Assembly: GCA_035771175.1 (NCBI GenBank)
Contig: CM069594.1
Location: 10,354,620 to 10,418,619 of the forward strand
Length of the DNA stretch: 64,000 nucleotides
From: Paratinospora sagittata
Taxonomy: Eukaryota > Streptophyta > Magnoliopsida > Ranunculales > Menispermaceae
Reading direction: 5' to 3'
A program made the translations under genes and the position numbers. Positions within the stretch are counted from its first letter, which is position 1. Each line of letters starts with the position of its first letter. Below the pieces are notes generated by a model, which was not told the DNA's origin, did no database searches, and was given only the letters and a program-made list of their open reading frames with translations. Positions 35,521 through 46,417 of this stretch are shown one piece after another.

Positions 35521-35533
35521 CTCTACCCCCCTT
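35521..35533 (-). other. B polypurine tract
   Basis: AAGGGGGGTAGAG directly upstream of the 3' LTR on the minus strand; identical to A and D. Confidence 0.92.
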
Positions 35534-35554
35534 AAAAGGATTTCGCCCTCGAAA

Positions 35555-35662
35555 TCAAGTCAAGTAGTGATGAGGGTTATCAGCTTGAGAAGTAGCCACG
35601 GGTGGATAAGGAGGCCACTGCATGTGTGCATCACTATATCCATTGATATTATTTTCAGACAT
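35555..35662 (-). pseudogene. B: short form of the 3' ORF
   Basis: Thirty-five codons, ATG to TGA: MSENNINGYSDAHMQWPPYP, then PVATSQADNPHHYLT. The start and the QWPP part match D (MSNNNTD..WPPLQPW), and the end corresponds to GDNNHDI in D. An internal loss of about 140 codons explains the size. Lies between the integrase stop (35760) and the polypurine tract. It may no longer be a gene. Confidence 0.5.
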
Positions 35663-35759
35663 CTGCGTAGTTATTGAAGTGAAACAATGGATCAAGATAG
35701 GTGTAAACAATGTTTCATCTTGTGATTGATAAGTGAAAATAATACAATGTATCACATCA

Positions 35760-37496
35760 TCAGTTGGTACTAGAAAACAATTCAGGGTATTTCTGTTTAA
35801 TTGTTTCTTCTAGTTCCCATGTTGCTTCCTCTACGTCGTGGTGATCCCAGAGCACTTTCATAAGTGGTATGCTACGTCGTCGTAGTTCTTGAGTTTTTTT
35901 ATCTAAAATCTGGATTGCTTTCTCCTGATACGTATTTCCTTCCTCAACCCGAACCTCGACTAAAGGGATGATATGCAAAGGATCAGGACGATACTTGCGA
36001 AGCATAGATACGTGAAAAACGTCATGAACCTTAGGCATGGACGATGGAAGGGACAGACGATAAGCAAGTTTGCCAATACGTTCAATGATCTGAAATGGAC
36101 CGATATATCGCGGGGAGAGTTTGCCTTTGATGCCAAAGCGTTTGACACCTCTTGTGGGCTGGACTTTCAGAAAAACAAAGTTCCCCTTATCAAATTCTAG
36201 AGGTTGTCTCCGCTTGTCAGCATAGCTCTTCTGTCAACTTTGTGCAACGCGAAGTCGTTCCTTTACTAGTGTGATCTTCTTAGTAGTCTCTTGAACTAGT
36301 TCACGGCCTAACTGTGGTCGATCTGCCATATCTAACAAGCATACCGGAGATCTGCAAGGCCGACCATAGAGAGCCTTGTATGGTGCCATGCCGATACTAG
36401 TTTGGTAGCAATTGTTGTATGCAAACTCAGCTAGATGCAAATACTTTGCCCATCCGTCATTAATGTCCAAATTGCAGCAGCGTAACATGTCTTCTAAGAT
36501 TTGGATAAGCCGCTCTGACTGCCCATCAGTCTGAGGGTGGAAGGCTGTGCTCATAGTGATCTTAGAACCCATTCTATTCTGGAAGCTTTTCCAAAAGTTG
36601 GATGTGAATCGAGGGTCTCGATCAGAGACGATCGTGAGTGGTATGCCATGAAGGCGTACGATCTCTCTTTCATAGTGTTCTGCAAGTTTGGCGGGATTAT
36701 CCGAGAACTTTATTGGCAAGAAGTGTGCAAACTTTGTAAGTCTGTCAATGATTACCCAGATAGCATCTTGCCCTTTATTGTTTCGAGGTAAGGCTGTGAC
36801 AAAATCCATTGCGATGTTCTCCCATTTCCATTCTCCAATAGGTAACGGCTGGAGAAGTCCAGAGGGAAGTCTTCGTTCTGCCTTGACTTGCTGGCAAACG
36901 AGATATCGAGCAACGAAGTCTGCAATTTCCTTCTTCATTCCAGAAAATCAGAATTGTCGCTTGACATCCTTATACATCTTGTCACCCCCAGGATGCATAG
37001 CGTACCTCGAACAGTGCATCTCAGTAAGCACTTCTTTACGAACCTCAGGATCGTTCGGTAGGCAAAGACGTTTTTTATAGCAAACGGTGCCGTCTCCAGA
37101 GACCGACCAATGAGGAAGGTCCTGGCCGCTGAGTAGAAGGTCTCGTTTCTCCATTAACATAGGGTCATTGGCTTGAGCGGCTGAAATCTTTCGAACGAGC
37201 TCAGAGTTGACTGATAATTGAGAGAGTCGTGGTCTTGGTCCTTCAACGTTCAGCTGTAGGTTAAAGTTCTCCAACTCTGTAGCCAACTTCCCAATTTCGT
37301 AGTTAAGAGTGCAAGCAACATAAGATTTTCTACTCAGGGCATCGGCCACAACATTAGCCTTTCCGGGATGGTACTAGAGTTGAAAGTCATAATCTTTCAA
37401 GAATTCCAACCATCGTCTTTGGCAGAGGTTAAGGTCTCTCTGAGTGTATATGTACTTAAGACTCTTGTGATCCGAGAAGACCTCAAACCGTTCGCC
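35760..37496 (-). pseudogene. B: RNase H end, integrase and chromodomain-type C-terminus
   Basis: After a TAA at 37497 (RHYL*G) the reading continues: [12 protein letters not shown], a TAG near 37376, [10 protein letters not shown] (37349), [21 protein letters not shown]2C2 finger ([11 protein letters not shown]) broken by a TGA at 36948, then core MDFVTALPRN (first Asp), VSDRDPRFTSNF (second Asp) and HPQTDGQSERLIQILED (Glu), all intact in 36938-36234. A TGA at 36234 follows. The last part (36038-35760) has VHDVFHVSMLRKY, ILDKKTQELRRRSIPLMKVL and ATWELEETIKQKYPELF, a chromodomain-like tail thought to guide integration to heterochromatin in this clade. Confidence 0.92.
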
Positions 37497-39602
37497 TTAT
37501 AGGTAATGACGCCATAACTTCAGTGCAAATACGACAGCTGCAAGTTCCAAGTTAGGCGTTGGGTAATTACCCTCATGAATCTTCAGTTGTCTGGATGCAT
37601 ATGCAACCACTTGGCCTTCTTGCATTAGCACGGCACCTACGCCTTGGAGAGAGGCGTCGGTGTATAATGAAAAGCCAATTGCATTTCTTGGAGTGATAAG
37701 TACAGGTGCTGTCGTGAGGCGTTTCTTCAATTCCTGAAATGATGCTTCACAGGCGGGATTCCAGATAAATCGCACGTCTTTTCGAGTGAGCTTGGTCATA
37801 GGTTCAACAATCTTTGAGAAGTCCTTGATGAAACGTCTGTAATAGCCAGCCAAACCAAGAAAACTCCTAATCTGAGTAACAGTGGTAGGCTGCTTCCAGT
37901 TTAAAACTGCTTCAACCTTAGAAGGATCTACCTCAATGCCATTGCCTGAAACCACATGGCCTAGGAATTGAACTCTCTTTGCCCAAAATTCGCACTTACT
38001 CAACTTTGCGTACAGTTGGTGGCTTCTCAAGGTCTGGAGGACTATCTTCAAATGTATTTTATGGTCTTCCTCGGTTGAGGAATATATCAAGATGTCGTCC
38101 ACAAAAACCACCACAAATCGGTCTAAGTATAACCTGAATATGCGATTCATCAAATCCATGAATGTTACAGGTGTATTTATTAGACCGAATGGCATAACTA
38201 AGAACTCGTAATGACCGTACCGAGTTCTGAACGCCGTCTTGGTGATGTCCGACTCTCGGATCCGGAGTTGGTGATAACCGGAACCTAAATCAATCTTAGA
38301 GAAAAATTTGGCATCTCTAAGTTGGTCGAACAAGTCATCGATCCTGGGTAATGGATATCTGTTCTTGATGGTGACGTTATTCAACTTGCGATAATCGATG
38401 CAAAGTCGTAACGAACCATCCTTTTTGCGAACAAATAGAACTGGAGCACCCCAGGGTGATGAACTCTTTCGGATGAAGCCATTACTCTCTAATTCCTTCA
38501 GTTGTTTGTCTAATTCGACCAGTTCGACATTTGACATTCTGTATGGTGGAATTAAGATAGGCCCTGTCTCAGGTATGAGGTTGATCTCAAAATTGAATTT
38601 CCTAACTGGAGGTAGACCAGGAAGGTCATTAAGAAAAACTGTTGGGAATTCAGATATGACTGGAACATCATGTACTTCGAGAGGGTATAGTGTTGGTGAG
38701 TTGGTTTCATTGCCAAGGGATAAAGCTCGAAGTTGTGCCTTGAGAAGGGCAACGGTTGATTTGTGTATCCATTGCCTCGTTCCCTGAAGCTTGACCAACT
38801 CTCCTGTAGGCAAGGTTAACTGAACTTGCTTCTTCATACATTCAATCTTTGCATCCAGTGGTGTTAACCAGTCCATGCCAAGGATGATGTCGAAATCTTC
38901 AAAATCCATCACAAATAGATCGACATATATTATATGTTCTGACATTCGAAGCTCACATCGAGAACACTGCAAGATGACATCAGCACCAGATCCGAACGGT
39001 GATGTGACATGGAGTGTGATGTTTGTGGGTTCAGGATGCAGGCCTAAATGTCTTACCAATGCTGATGATATAAAAGAATGCGTAGCACCTGAATCAAACA
39101 AAACATGCACCATTGTATTGAACAAAGGAAAGGTACCTTCGACGACATTGTTGTCTGGTAGGGGATGTTGAGCGATGGTGAATGCTCGGCCCGGATTCCG
39201 TTGACCCTGGTTCTGCTGGTTCTGCCTGGGTTGGGCATTAGCAGCAGGTGGTGCTTGTTGGACTGGAATAGCCGGAATAGGTTGCTGAAGGTGCGGACAA
39301 GGATGTTTTACATGGCCTTTCTGGCCGCAGTTGAAACATGTCAGATGATACTGCGGATGGTTCCGTTGGCCATGTTGATTGTTCTGCTGGCCATGCTGAA
39401 TGTGGTGTCGACCACCACCTCTATCGTTGCCATTTCGACGGCCACCTCTTCCATAACGACCTCCGCGGCCATGATTTTGGAAATCCTGATGGTTACGGTT
39501 AGAAGGTTCAGCCGCAGGTGTTGTGGCCTCATTCTTCGAAACCGGGGCTGGGAGGGCTGGGTTTTGATTGTAGTAGGGTTTTTTCTTGTTGCCCTGTTGC
39601 AA
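37497..39602 (-). pseudogene. B: gag C-terminus, protease, reverse transcriptase and RNase H (701 open codons)
   Basis: Longest open stretch in the window. Residue positions in this stretch: Gly/Arg-rich [13 protein letters not shown] about 44-56; CCHC knuckle [14 protein letters not shown] 89-102; protease DSGA 170-173 and IILGMDWL 239-246; RT from about 350 with [16 protein letters not shown] 404-419 and catalytic FVDD 500-503; tether [18 protein letters not shown] 580-597; RNase H FSLYTDAS 644-651. Together these would copy RNA to DNA and mature the polyprotein. It ends at a TAA replacing a Tyr codon. Upstream, a stop separates it from the gag core. Confidence 0.95.
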
Positions 39603-40477
39603 GCCTTGTTAGGAAAACGTTGCAGGCCGTTTGCCCTTATTCAGTCGTTGTTCCTGTAAGAGCTTCTCTTATTCAAAGCTCATGGCCTTGTCAACAACCT
39701 CTTTGTAAATCTTGAGATCCAAGATTGATAAGGCTTGTCGAATGTCATGGCGAAGGCCATTATAAAATTTCTCAGTCTTATCTCGTTCCGTTGAGATGGT
39801 GGAGAGAGAGTAGACGGATAATTCTTTGAATTTTTCAGCATATTCTCTGACGGTCATGGTGCCTTGGTATAACTTAGCGAAATCCTGTCGCTTCTGCTTC
39901 GTCACCGCACTGGGTAAATATTCATCAATAAACATTGACTCGAACTGTTGCCAAGTCATATCGGCTATGTTGACCCGTGGGTCTTCTTTCACTGTGATCC
40001 ACCATTTGTTTGCTCCACCAACAAGTTGGTAGGTCGCTAGTAGAATTTTGCGAGTCTCATCGACTCCCATGGCATCAAGAGCCTTCTTTAACTCATCCAG
40101 CCACTTTTGCACCTCATCAGGATCAATGGTGCCATCGAAAGTAAGAGGTTGTAGCCGCTTGTATTTAGTAATCTGATTGGTTTGAGCTTCCGGGGCAAAT
40201 TTTACAGGTGCTTGAACTGTGGCAACTTGACTGGCTGCAGTCTCATGAACGGCAGTTTGAACAGTGGCCTTCATCGCCCAATAAATCCAGCGAAGAAGGT
40301 TTCAATGCTTGAAGGCATGGCAAAGGGTGCGGGTGGGGGTGGTATTGCCTGCCCAGATGTAGTGGCAGTGTTGGGTGTGGCTTGTGCTGTTGTCGGAGGC
40401 GTCAGTTCCTGAATCTCAGGAGGTGCCTCCACTGCGGGACGAACAGTACGTGGCCTTCCTTTCTTTCTTGTTTGCAT
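39603..40477 (-). pseudogene. B: gag N-terminus and capsid core
   Basis: ATG at 40477 (MQTRKKGRPRTVRP), after a CCTTACCAGTGAGAAA splice-like context. Pro/Thr-rich first 60 residues, frameshift near 40272, then the core YKRLQPLTFDGTIDPDEVQ, WLDELKKALDAMGV, MTWQQFESMFIDEYLP and LSVYSLSTISTERDKTEKF (40274-39669). A TAA at 39669 and a TAG near 39609 precede the 701-codon frame. Same protein as in A and C. Confidence 0.9.
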
Positions 40478-41260
40478 TTTCTCACTGGTAAGGAGAAAAT
40501 AAAACAAGATTAAGAAACTGTAGGCAAGTATAATGTTATAGTATGCTCAACAACAATTTCGAGAGTACTGTAATATTAAAATCACCTATTTTTCTAAGTA
40601 GAGTGTAAAGTTGTTGTTGAGGAATCAAAGAATCTTATATATCTCGTATGTGTGGCCATCGTGTAAAAACAAACAAGGTTAGAATGTTTATATAATAAGT
40701 ACAAAATTGTGCAAGTATTTCAAATGATTTGTTTTTGGTCTTTGTGAACATACATATATTTCATTGAAAATCCATACGAGTCATAAGAGTTCTAAGATTT
40801 GCCTCGGTAAATAGCCTGAGCTAACGTTCTATCGCAAGCTTATGCATTCAGACGCTTACTCTTGGTCTTTTCAATTATTATCCAAGTTCATGTGTCCCAT
40901 ACCACATGAAGTTAGTAATAAAGGTGTCAACCAAGTTAAGTTGTATGAACACGGTCTCTAAAAACATTGGCTGAATAGAAGTTCACTAATAGTATCGTCC
41001 AAATTTACTCGTCCCATACCGTGTAAACTTAGTGATAATATTAGTAATGCAACTTTCTCCAAATATTTCTTTTCACACAAGGTCATGGGTTTTCTTACTT
41101 CCACATTTTATTTAGTATCCTCCAATTTTGTTGTGTCCCATACCACTCCAAAGTTAGTGATACAAAAGAAAAAATGGTTGTAAGTCGGCCCACCAAAGAT
41201 AGTCTTTAAACAAAACAATTTCATTCATATATATCAAAGGAAAGTTTACAATGCCAGTAA
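40478..41260 (-). other. B: conserved spacer between ORF1 and gag
   Basis: Matches the A spacer base for base over long stretches, despite having no open frame. Repeated GTCCCATACCA..TTAGTGATA motifs occur near 40895, 41010 and 41140. Ends with a T-rich tract and ACCAG before the gag ATG. Confidence 0.5.
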
Positions 41261-42689
41261 TTAATTGTGACTTTCTTGTCTACTACCTCTCCTTCGAGAT
41301 CTACTGCTACGTACAGAACGACTACTAACGGAAGGTTGAGAGTGTGCACGTTCTGCGTCGGAGTTTTGCAACCGGGTTAATATATTATTGTGGCTCTCTC
41401 TCAGTGTAGCAATATTGGATGCCATTTCATCTAACCGTTCAAGTAGGTTAGTCGGTTGTCCCATTGGTGGTTGATGGGTCGTTTGTCTCGTAGGAGAAGG
41501 GTAGGCCATAGACATTGGGGGAAAGTATTGGTTCATAGGTGGAAGGTAGTTGTTTTGATTGTGCGGGGATCCCCTAACTGGAACCCCATGGATATTTGGA
41601 TTTGTTTGTGGTGAAAAAGTTTGAAACAATGGGCTTATCGGGATGTTTGGTCCTCCAAGATTTGGTGCCTGGAGTGGGCACGTTCCACGTTGGTGGATTT
41701 GCTTGCGTACCTTGTCTATCATGACTTTGTGTAGGTTGATTTAGTGTGGCATATAACTCTTCGTCAGTGAATGGTTGATCGGTTGGATCACTATTCGGGG
41801 CTGGGTCTGATGTAGGATTTGGATGTGAATCATTATTTGGCCCTTCTTGGAAGGGCATCTTGCGTCGACTTTTGCGAAGGCAACGCCCATGTTGGTCTCT
41901 CATTCTTTCGACATTTCTTATTGTCGTGCCGAATACCTCTTCGTCAGTTACCCCTCCACTTGTGCCATATGTCTTGAAGATAGAGGATGTTGTAACTGGT
42001 TCAGTGATGAGCTTTAACGTTTCATCGAAAGTGGCGACGTTTGCCTCGAATAGTATCCTCATAATCAAGACTACGTAGCCGAGGAATTCTTTTCTTAAAG
42101 GGTGTTGTATTACCCTCAACATTTGTTGGATAATAATGTGAGGTAGGGAGACTTTAATTTTCTTCTTTATGCAGTATAACATAAGAAGTTGAGCCCTTGA
42201 CATAGTGCCTCTAGTCCCCCTTTCTGGCAAGATGTTGCGTGTATGTTGATTGAGTGTATGGCTCTTTGGCGAGGGAATTGAACAATTGTTCATTAGATTC
42301 TGCGATCTCTGCAACTGTCTGGGGTTCATGTGGATCAATAATCCTTTCCTCAATCGGAATCTCCAAAAGGCGAGCAATAAGTTCGACGTTGATAGAAATT
42401 TTATCCCCATAACTGTTGTCTCCAATACAGGGCTGATTCCCTCGTCTGGAAGTCCTACGTAATTCATGGCTTCGTAGAAGGATCTGACCAAGTTGTAAGA
42501 GACTTGTCCCTCGACTTTGGTTATATTTAACCAATCCAATGTTGTGAGTTTGTCGTGAAGGATTGGGCGGAGGCAGAGATCGCTATTGTCGATCCTCCTC
42601 ATAGTCATAACCTCTCTTTTGGACAATTCCTTAAGTCTAGTGGGAATTGGTTCCCTGCTAGTGGAAGTTGGTCCTTCCCTTGAGGCCAT
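41261..42689 (-). pseudogene. B: ORF1
   Basis: ATG at 42689 (MASREGPTSTSREPIPTR). It shares the A order: KELSKREVMTMR, FYEAMNYVGLP, LLEIPIEERIIDPHEPQ, NILPERG, AQLLMLYCIKKKIKVSL, RCLRKSRRKMP, Pro/Asn-rich linker, LLERLDEMASNIATLRE and Arg/Ser tail SSRSVRSSRSRRRGSRQ. Three frameshifts (two near 42400 and 42250 that compensate, one near 41680). About 60 bp are missing in the middle relative to A (the LPNNYLKPSLSG part). Same orientation as gag and pol. Confidence 0.75.
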
Positions 42690-43422
42690 TCTTTTGCTGA
42701 AAGGAAAATAAATTTGTGTGAAAGACACAAAATATATTCCTAACATTTTTAAGTTTTATGCCTTGTTTGCTAGACATTATTTTCGAGTTTTCTTTTGATG
42801 GTTATGCCATCATGAAATTTTCTTCATTAGTGATTTGATGTATATATGTCGTATTCACATATGAAATTAAAGTATATAAAAATCATATATAGTTGTTTTT
42901 AATCCAAATCTTAACTATATATATAATTCATATATATAGAGGTTTAGATATATCAAATAAATTTTTTTTTTCAAATTTTTTTTTTTTTTTGAATAAATTG
43001 TTTTCGAAAAATAAAAAAAAATTTCGCTTTTTTTTTTCGAAAAATAAATTTTTTCGATTTTTTTATTTTTTGCTATTTTTTATTTTTTATTTTATTTTAA
43101 TTTAATTTAATTTATTTTTTATTTTTTTTTCGAAAAATAAAATTTTTTCAATTTTTTTTTTTTTTTATATACCTCATATACACTGAGGTATATACATATA
43201 TATAGTTTCAATCATAACTACACATATAGTTTCTAATAAATCATGACTATATGTATATTAAAATCAAACTATATAAAAATCATATAGTTTTCTAGATATA
43301 TATTTAATACAAATCTCAACTATATATAATTGACATATGTATATATAGTTCTAAAAATATATATATCTAAAAAAAAAATTTCTTCCCCTAATTTGGTGGA
43401 CTTGGGCGGGCCGTAGACAGTA
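42690..43422 (-). other. B: 5' leader, AT-rich
   Basis: Between primer site and ORF1. Holds about two copies of the tandem unit seen five times in A, with a T/A low-complexity block (about 42955-43165) between them. The ORF1-proximal end is AATTTATTTTCCTTTCAG followed by CAAAAGAATG, resembling a 3' splice site; the same string is present in A and C. Confidence 0.6.
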
Positions 43423-43435
43423 CGCTCTGATACCA
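43423..43435 (-). other. B primer binding site (initiator Met tRNA)
   Basis: TGGTATCAGAGCG on the minus strand, five bases inside the 5' LTR end. Perfect match to the site used by most chromoviruses. Confidence 0.95.
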
Positions 43436-44738
43436 TTAAATGTCACACCCCTCCCGGACGCGCCTTAACCGGCGGTACACTCTCGGACGGGGCGCGCATT
43501 TGGAACAATTACAATGGTAACAACAGAGTGCGCAGCGGAAATACGGTACACAGTACAAATCTTATTTCATTTAATTCAGAATACTTTTATACATAAAATG
43601 GTCAAGGGAACATACTCCCAAAATCCCCAATAAATTAAATAAAGGGTATAAAATGTGGGCCCCATAACCTGCACCCAGTCCACCCTAATTTTCTGTGAAA
43701 AATTGGATAATAATGGAGTTAGCTTAACGCGCTCAGTGGGTAATAGTGCATGAGTATAACAATTAATAAAGCATACTTCAATATCAAATATCTTAAATAC
43801 ACATGTGAGCATTATAATCAATCAATATGAATGTATGCATGACACCGTCTCGTAATGGTTTGATGAACGTACATCACCTGAATTCACGTACAGGAACGAT
43901 GCTCTGGATTCACGTACTGATGTCCCTCTCCGGGTGTAGTCGGGTTCTCATGTACGTCCCTCTCCAGAGAAATGTAATGAATAGTGAGAGATGCTCCTAA
44001 CTATTCTATGAGTCATAAACCATATACGTCCCTAGGTGGTGATATGTATGATGCCAATGCATGAACTGGTCTAGTCTACTTGTCTAGTCTTTCTTGACAT
44101 TTAGACTGACTTTGGCAACGTCTGGTGATCCTTATTAGGGTCGGTATCATGACGTGCAAGACTAGGACATTCAGTATTACTTTATAAGCTGATAGCTTTC
44201 AATAAGACCAACTAGATCAGTCGCCAGTTGAGAGGTGAGACACAAGGTCTGCTTAAATACCAATCGCCTAGAGCAGCCCGCTGCCTCCCGTTCACTATTT
44301 AAAGTTACTAAGGACAAGACCGAGTCTAGTTGGGTCAGATTGACCACAAATCCGGCATTATAACAGTGCAATACATGCATTCAAAATATACAGGCAAAAG
44401 TGCGGCAGTATAAACAGTATATGACATAATGCAGTGTAAATGAATAGTAGACATAATAATAATTGAATGTAAACTTTAATAAAAGTTATGAAACACGCAA
44501 ACCTATGTTTTGTTCCCCACCTTCAGATAAAACTTCTTCTTTCAGATCTGGCGCTTTCCTCCGGACAGAACTTCGTTGCACCGCTTTCAGATCTGGAGCT
44601 TTTCTCCGGACAGAACTTTGTTGCACCGTACCGAGAGTCTCTAGGACAGAGAGTCTCAAAAACTTAGAATGCGTAGAAAAGAGAAGAAATTCACAAGATA
44701 AGGTGATTTGGTGTGAGGAATGAGAAATGATGAGGTTT

Positions 44739-44747
44739 CTTATATAG
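44739..44747 (-). promoter_or_regulatory. TATA-like box in B 5' LTR
   Basis: CTATATAAG on the minus strand, just downstream of the minisatellite in the sense direction and upstream of a region rich in GAGACTCT. It is at the same place in the B 3' LTR (35352-35360) and the solo LTR (48975-48983). Confidence 0.6.
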
Positions 44748-44755
44748 AGATTTTT

Positions 44756-44960
44756 GCGCCTGAACGTTCGGGCATGCGCCTGAACGTTCTGGCATGCGCC
44801 TGTACGTTCTGGCATGGGCCTGAACGTTCTGGCATGCCCCTGTACGTTCTATCATGCGCCTGAACGTTTGGGCATGCATTGCGCCTGAACGTTCTGGCAT
44901 GCGCCCGAACGTTCTGTCATGCGCCCGAACGTTCTGGCATGCGCCTGAACGTTCGGGCGT
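44756..44960. repeat. 20-bp minisatellite in B 5' LTR (ten units)
   Basis: Unit GCGCCTGAACGTTCTGGCAT, with variants (TACGTT, CGGGCAT, TGTCAT, GCATTG insertion). The central AACGTT is palindromic. It sits immediately upstream of the TATA-like box in the sense direction. Equivalent tracts: 35369-35472 (five units) and 48993-49168 (eight or nine). Confidence 0.9.
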
Positions 44961-45005
44961 TGCCCAAATAGTAATTTTTTTTTTTGTGAAATACAGGGTA
45001 TTACA

Positions 45006-46271
45006 CGAGGTTGTTAACTTTGGACTCAGTTTTCTCAAATTTGTTTGATGTTTCACCCATGAACTTTGCAGTTTCACTTGTAAGCCTAGCCGAAGCATCT
45101 TCGAGTAATGACTTCCTCTCTGGAACATGGAGTTGTGAGTTGAAACCCGGCGATGGTTGCAACACATTCCTATTGTTGGAATAAGATAAGTTTTCATGGT
45201 TGCGCACACCCAAATAGTACTGATTAGGCACTTGACTTGAGCTCGCACCTTGATTCCCTCTATAATTATATAGTCGGTTGTTCGCAAGTTGTCATTGTTC
45301 TTCTTGACCAACAAAGCCTTGTGGAACCATATGTGCCGCCGCAATGAATTCAATGGATGATGAAGATGAAGACGAAGGATTGCCTTGAAGAGTGGAGACT
45401 TTATTAGACAAAGTTTCCATGTGATGTAACATTGAAGACATTTGAGCCGATAAAGCCGTTAATTTATCTACTTCATGCAATCCGGCTACTCTCTTTGTTG
45501 GAGCCCTCTCATTTGAGTATTCATAGGAGTTGGAAGCCATTTCTTCTATCAACATGAGAGCCTCATTTGTCATCTTCCCCATGAGAGTGCCACCGGCCGC
45601 TGCATCAACCCATGCTCTTATAGACATGGTCATGGCATTGTAGAAAATTTGGATTTGAAGCCAATCTTGATAACCATGTTGTGGGCATCTTCTCAATAGA
45701 TCTTTAAATCTCTCCCATGCTTCATACAATGATTCGGTCTCAAGTTTCTTAAACTGGCTTATTTCTGCTCTAAGTTGGGCTATCCTCGCCAGTGTGAAGA
45801 ATTTTTGAAGAAATTTCTGCACCATTTCCTCCCAATTGGTGATACTACCCGATAGCAATGATTGTAGCCAAGACCTCTCCTTGTCCCTTAGTGAGAATGG
45901 AAACAATCTCAACCTTATTTGTTCTTTGGGCACCCCATTAATTTTAATTGTAGCACACATTTCCAGAAATGTGTTAATGTGTATTGTAGGGTCCTATTGT
46001 GATGCTTCCCCAAACTGGTATTGGTGCAACATTGTGATCAAGGCTGGCTTTAATTCAAAATTGTTGGCATTGATGTGTAAAATTACTATGCCCGAGAAAT
46101 TGTTGTTCACGACGGGCTTGAAATAATCTCTCAATGGCAATTGATCATTTCCTTCCGCCATGGCTTGCTTTTCAACTCTTTGGTCTCTTCTCAACCTCCC
46201 AAAAGTTCGCTCAATTTCGGGATCAAGCAGCAAAGTTCAGCACTCTTTGTCCTTCGCATTAGCCACGCCAT
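45006..46271 (-). pseudogene. F: gag N-terminal two thirds
   Basis: ATG at 46271 (MAWLMRRTKSAEL), frame change near 46220, then EIERTFGRLRRDQ, LRDYFKPVVNN and INANNFELKPALITM (Athila gag), stop near 45994, then LRLFPFSLRDKERSWLQSL, EMVQKFLQKFF, ISQFKKLETESLYEAWERF and LLRRCPQHGYQDWLQIQIFY, the classic Athila capsid core. A Ser-rich run (NPSSSSSSSIEF) and a stop at 45292 follow. Reading continues to NNL at the CGAGG target site of B and resumes at 34121. Confidence 0.88.
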
Positions 46272-46394
46272 TCTACCAATAAAAAAGAATAAGAATTTCA
46301 GAAAATAACAAATAAAATTCAAACCAAAAGAAATACCTAAATTAAGATCAAAATTAATTTGTAATGTTATTAATAACCGAAAAATTGGCACTAT

Positions 46395-46411
46395 CCCCGA
46401 CAACGGTGCCA
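46395..46411 (-). other. F primer binding site (tRNA-Asp type)
   Basis: TGGCACCGTTGTCGGGG on the minus strand, six bases after the 5' LTR. It differs at two positions from the usual Athila/Tat site TGGCGCCGTTGCCGGGG. It confirms F orientation. Confidence 0.88.
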
Positions 46412-46417
46412 AAAACT

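Larger units (their letters stand above)
34127..45005 (-). mobile_element. Element B: nearly complete Tekay/Del-like chromovirus with extra ORFs
   Basis: 10.88 kb between CGAGG target duplications (34122-34126 and 45006-45010). Order on the minus strand: 5' LTR, primer site, short AT-rich leader, ORF1, spacer, gag, pol, 3' ORF remnant, polypurine tract, 3' LTR. It is the youngest-looking copy: the LTRs are nearly identical apart from minisatellite length. A single 701-codon open stretch covers gag end to RNase H. Still, four or more nonsense changes and a gag frameshift disable it. Confidence 0.95.
43441..45005 (-). repeat. B 5' LTR (1565 bp)
   Basis: Minus strand TGTAATACCCTGTATTTCAC to GGGTGTGACA. 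Longer than the 3' LTR mainly because of ten 20-bp repeat units rather than five, plus a partial duplication near 44545-44625 (TTTCAGATCTGGCGCTTTCC repeated as TTTCAGATCTGGAGCTTTTC). TATA-like CTATATAAG at 44747-44739. Confidence 0.95.

Noticed and set aside
44486..45353. Long minus-strand frame of PERSGACQNVQAH-type repeats
   Set aside because: It is the 20-bp LTR minisatellite read as protein, joined to F gag sequence across the B insertion point; not a gene.
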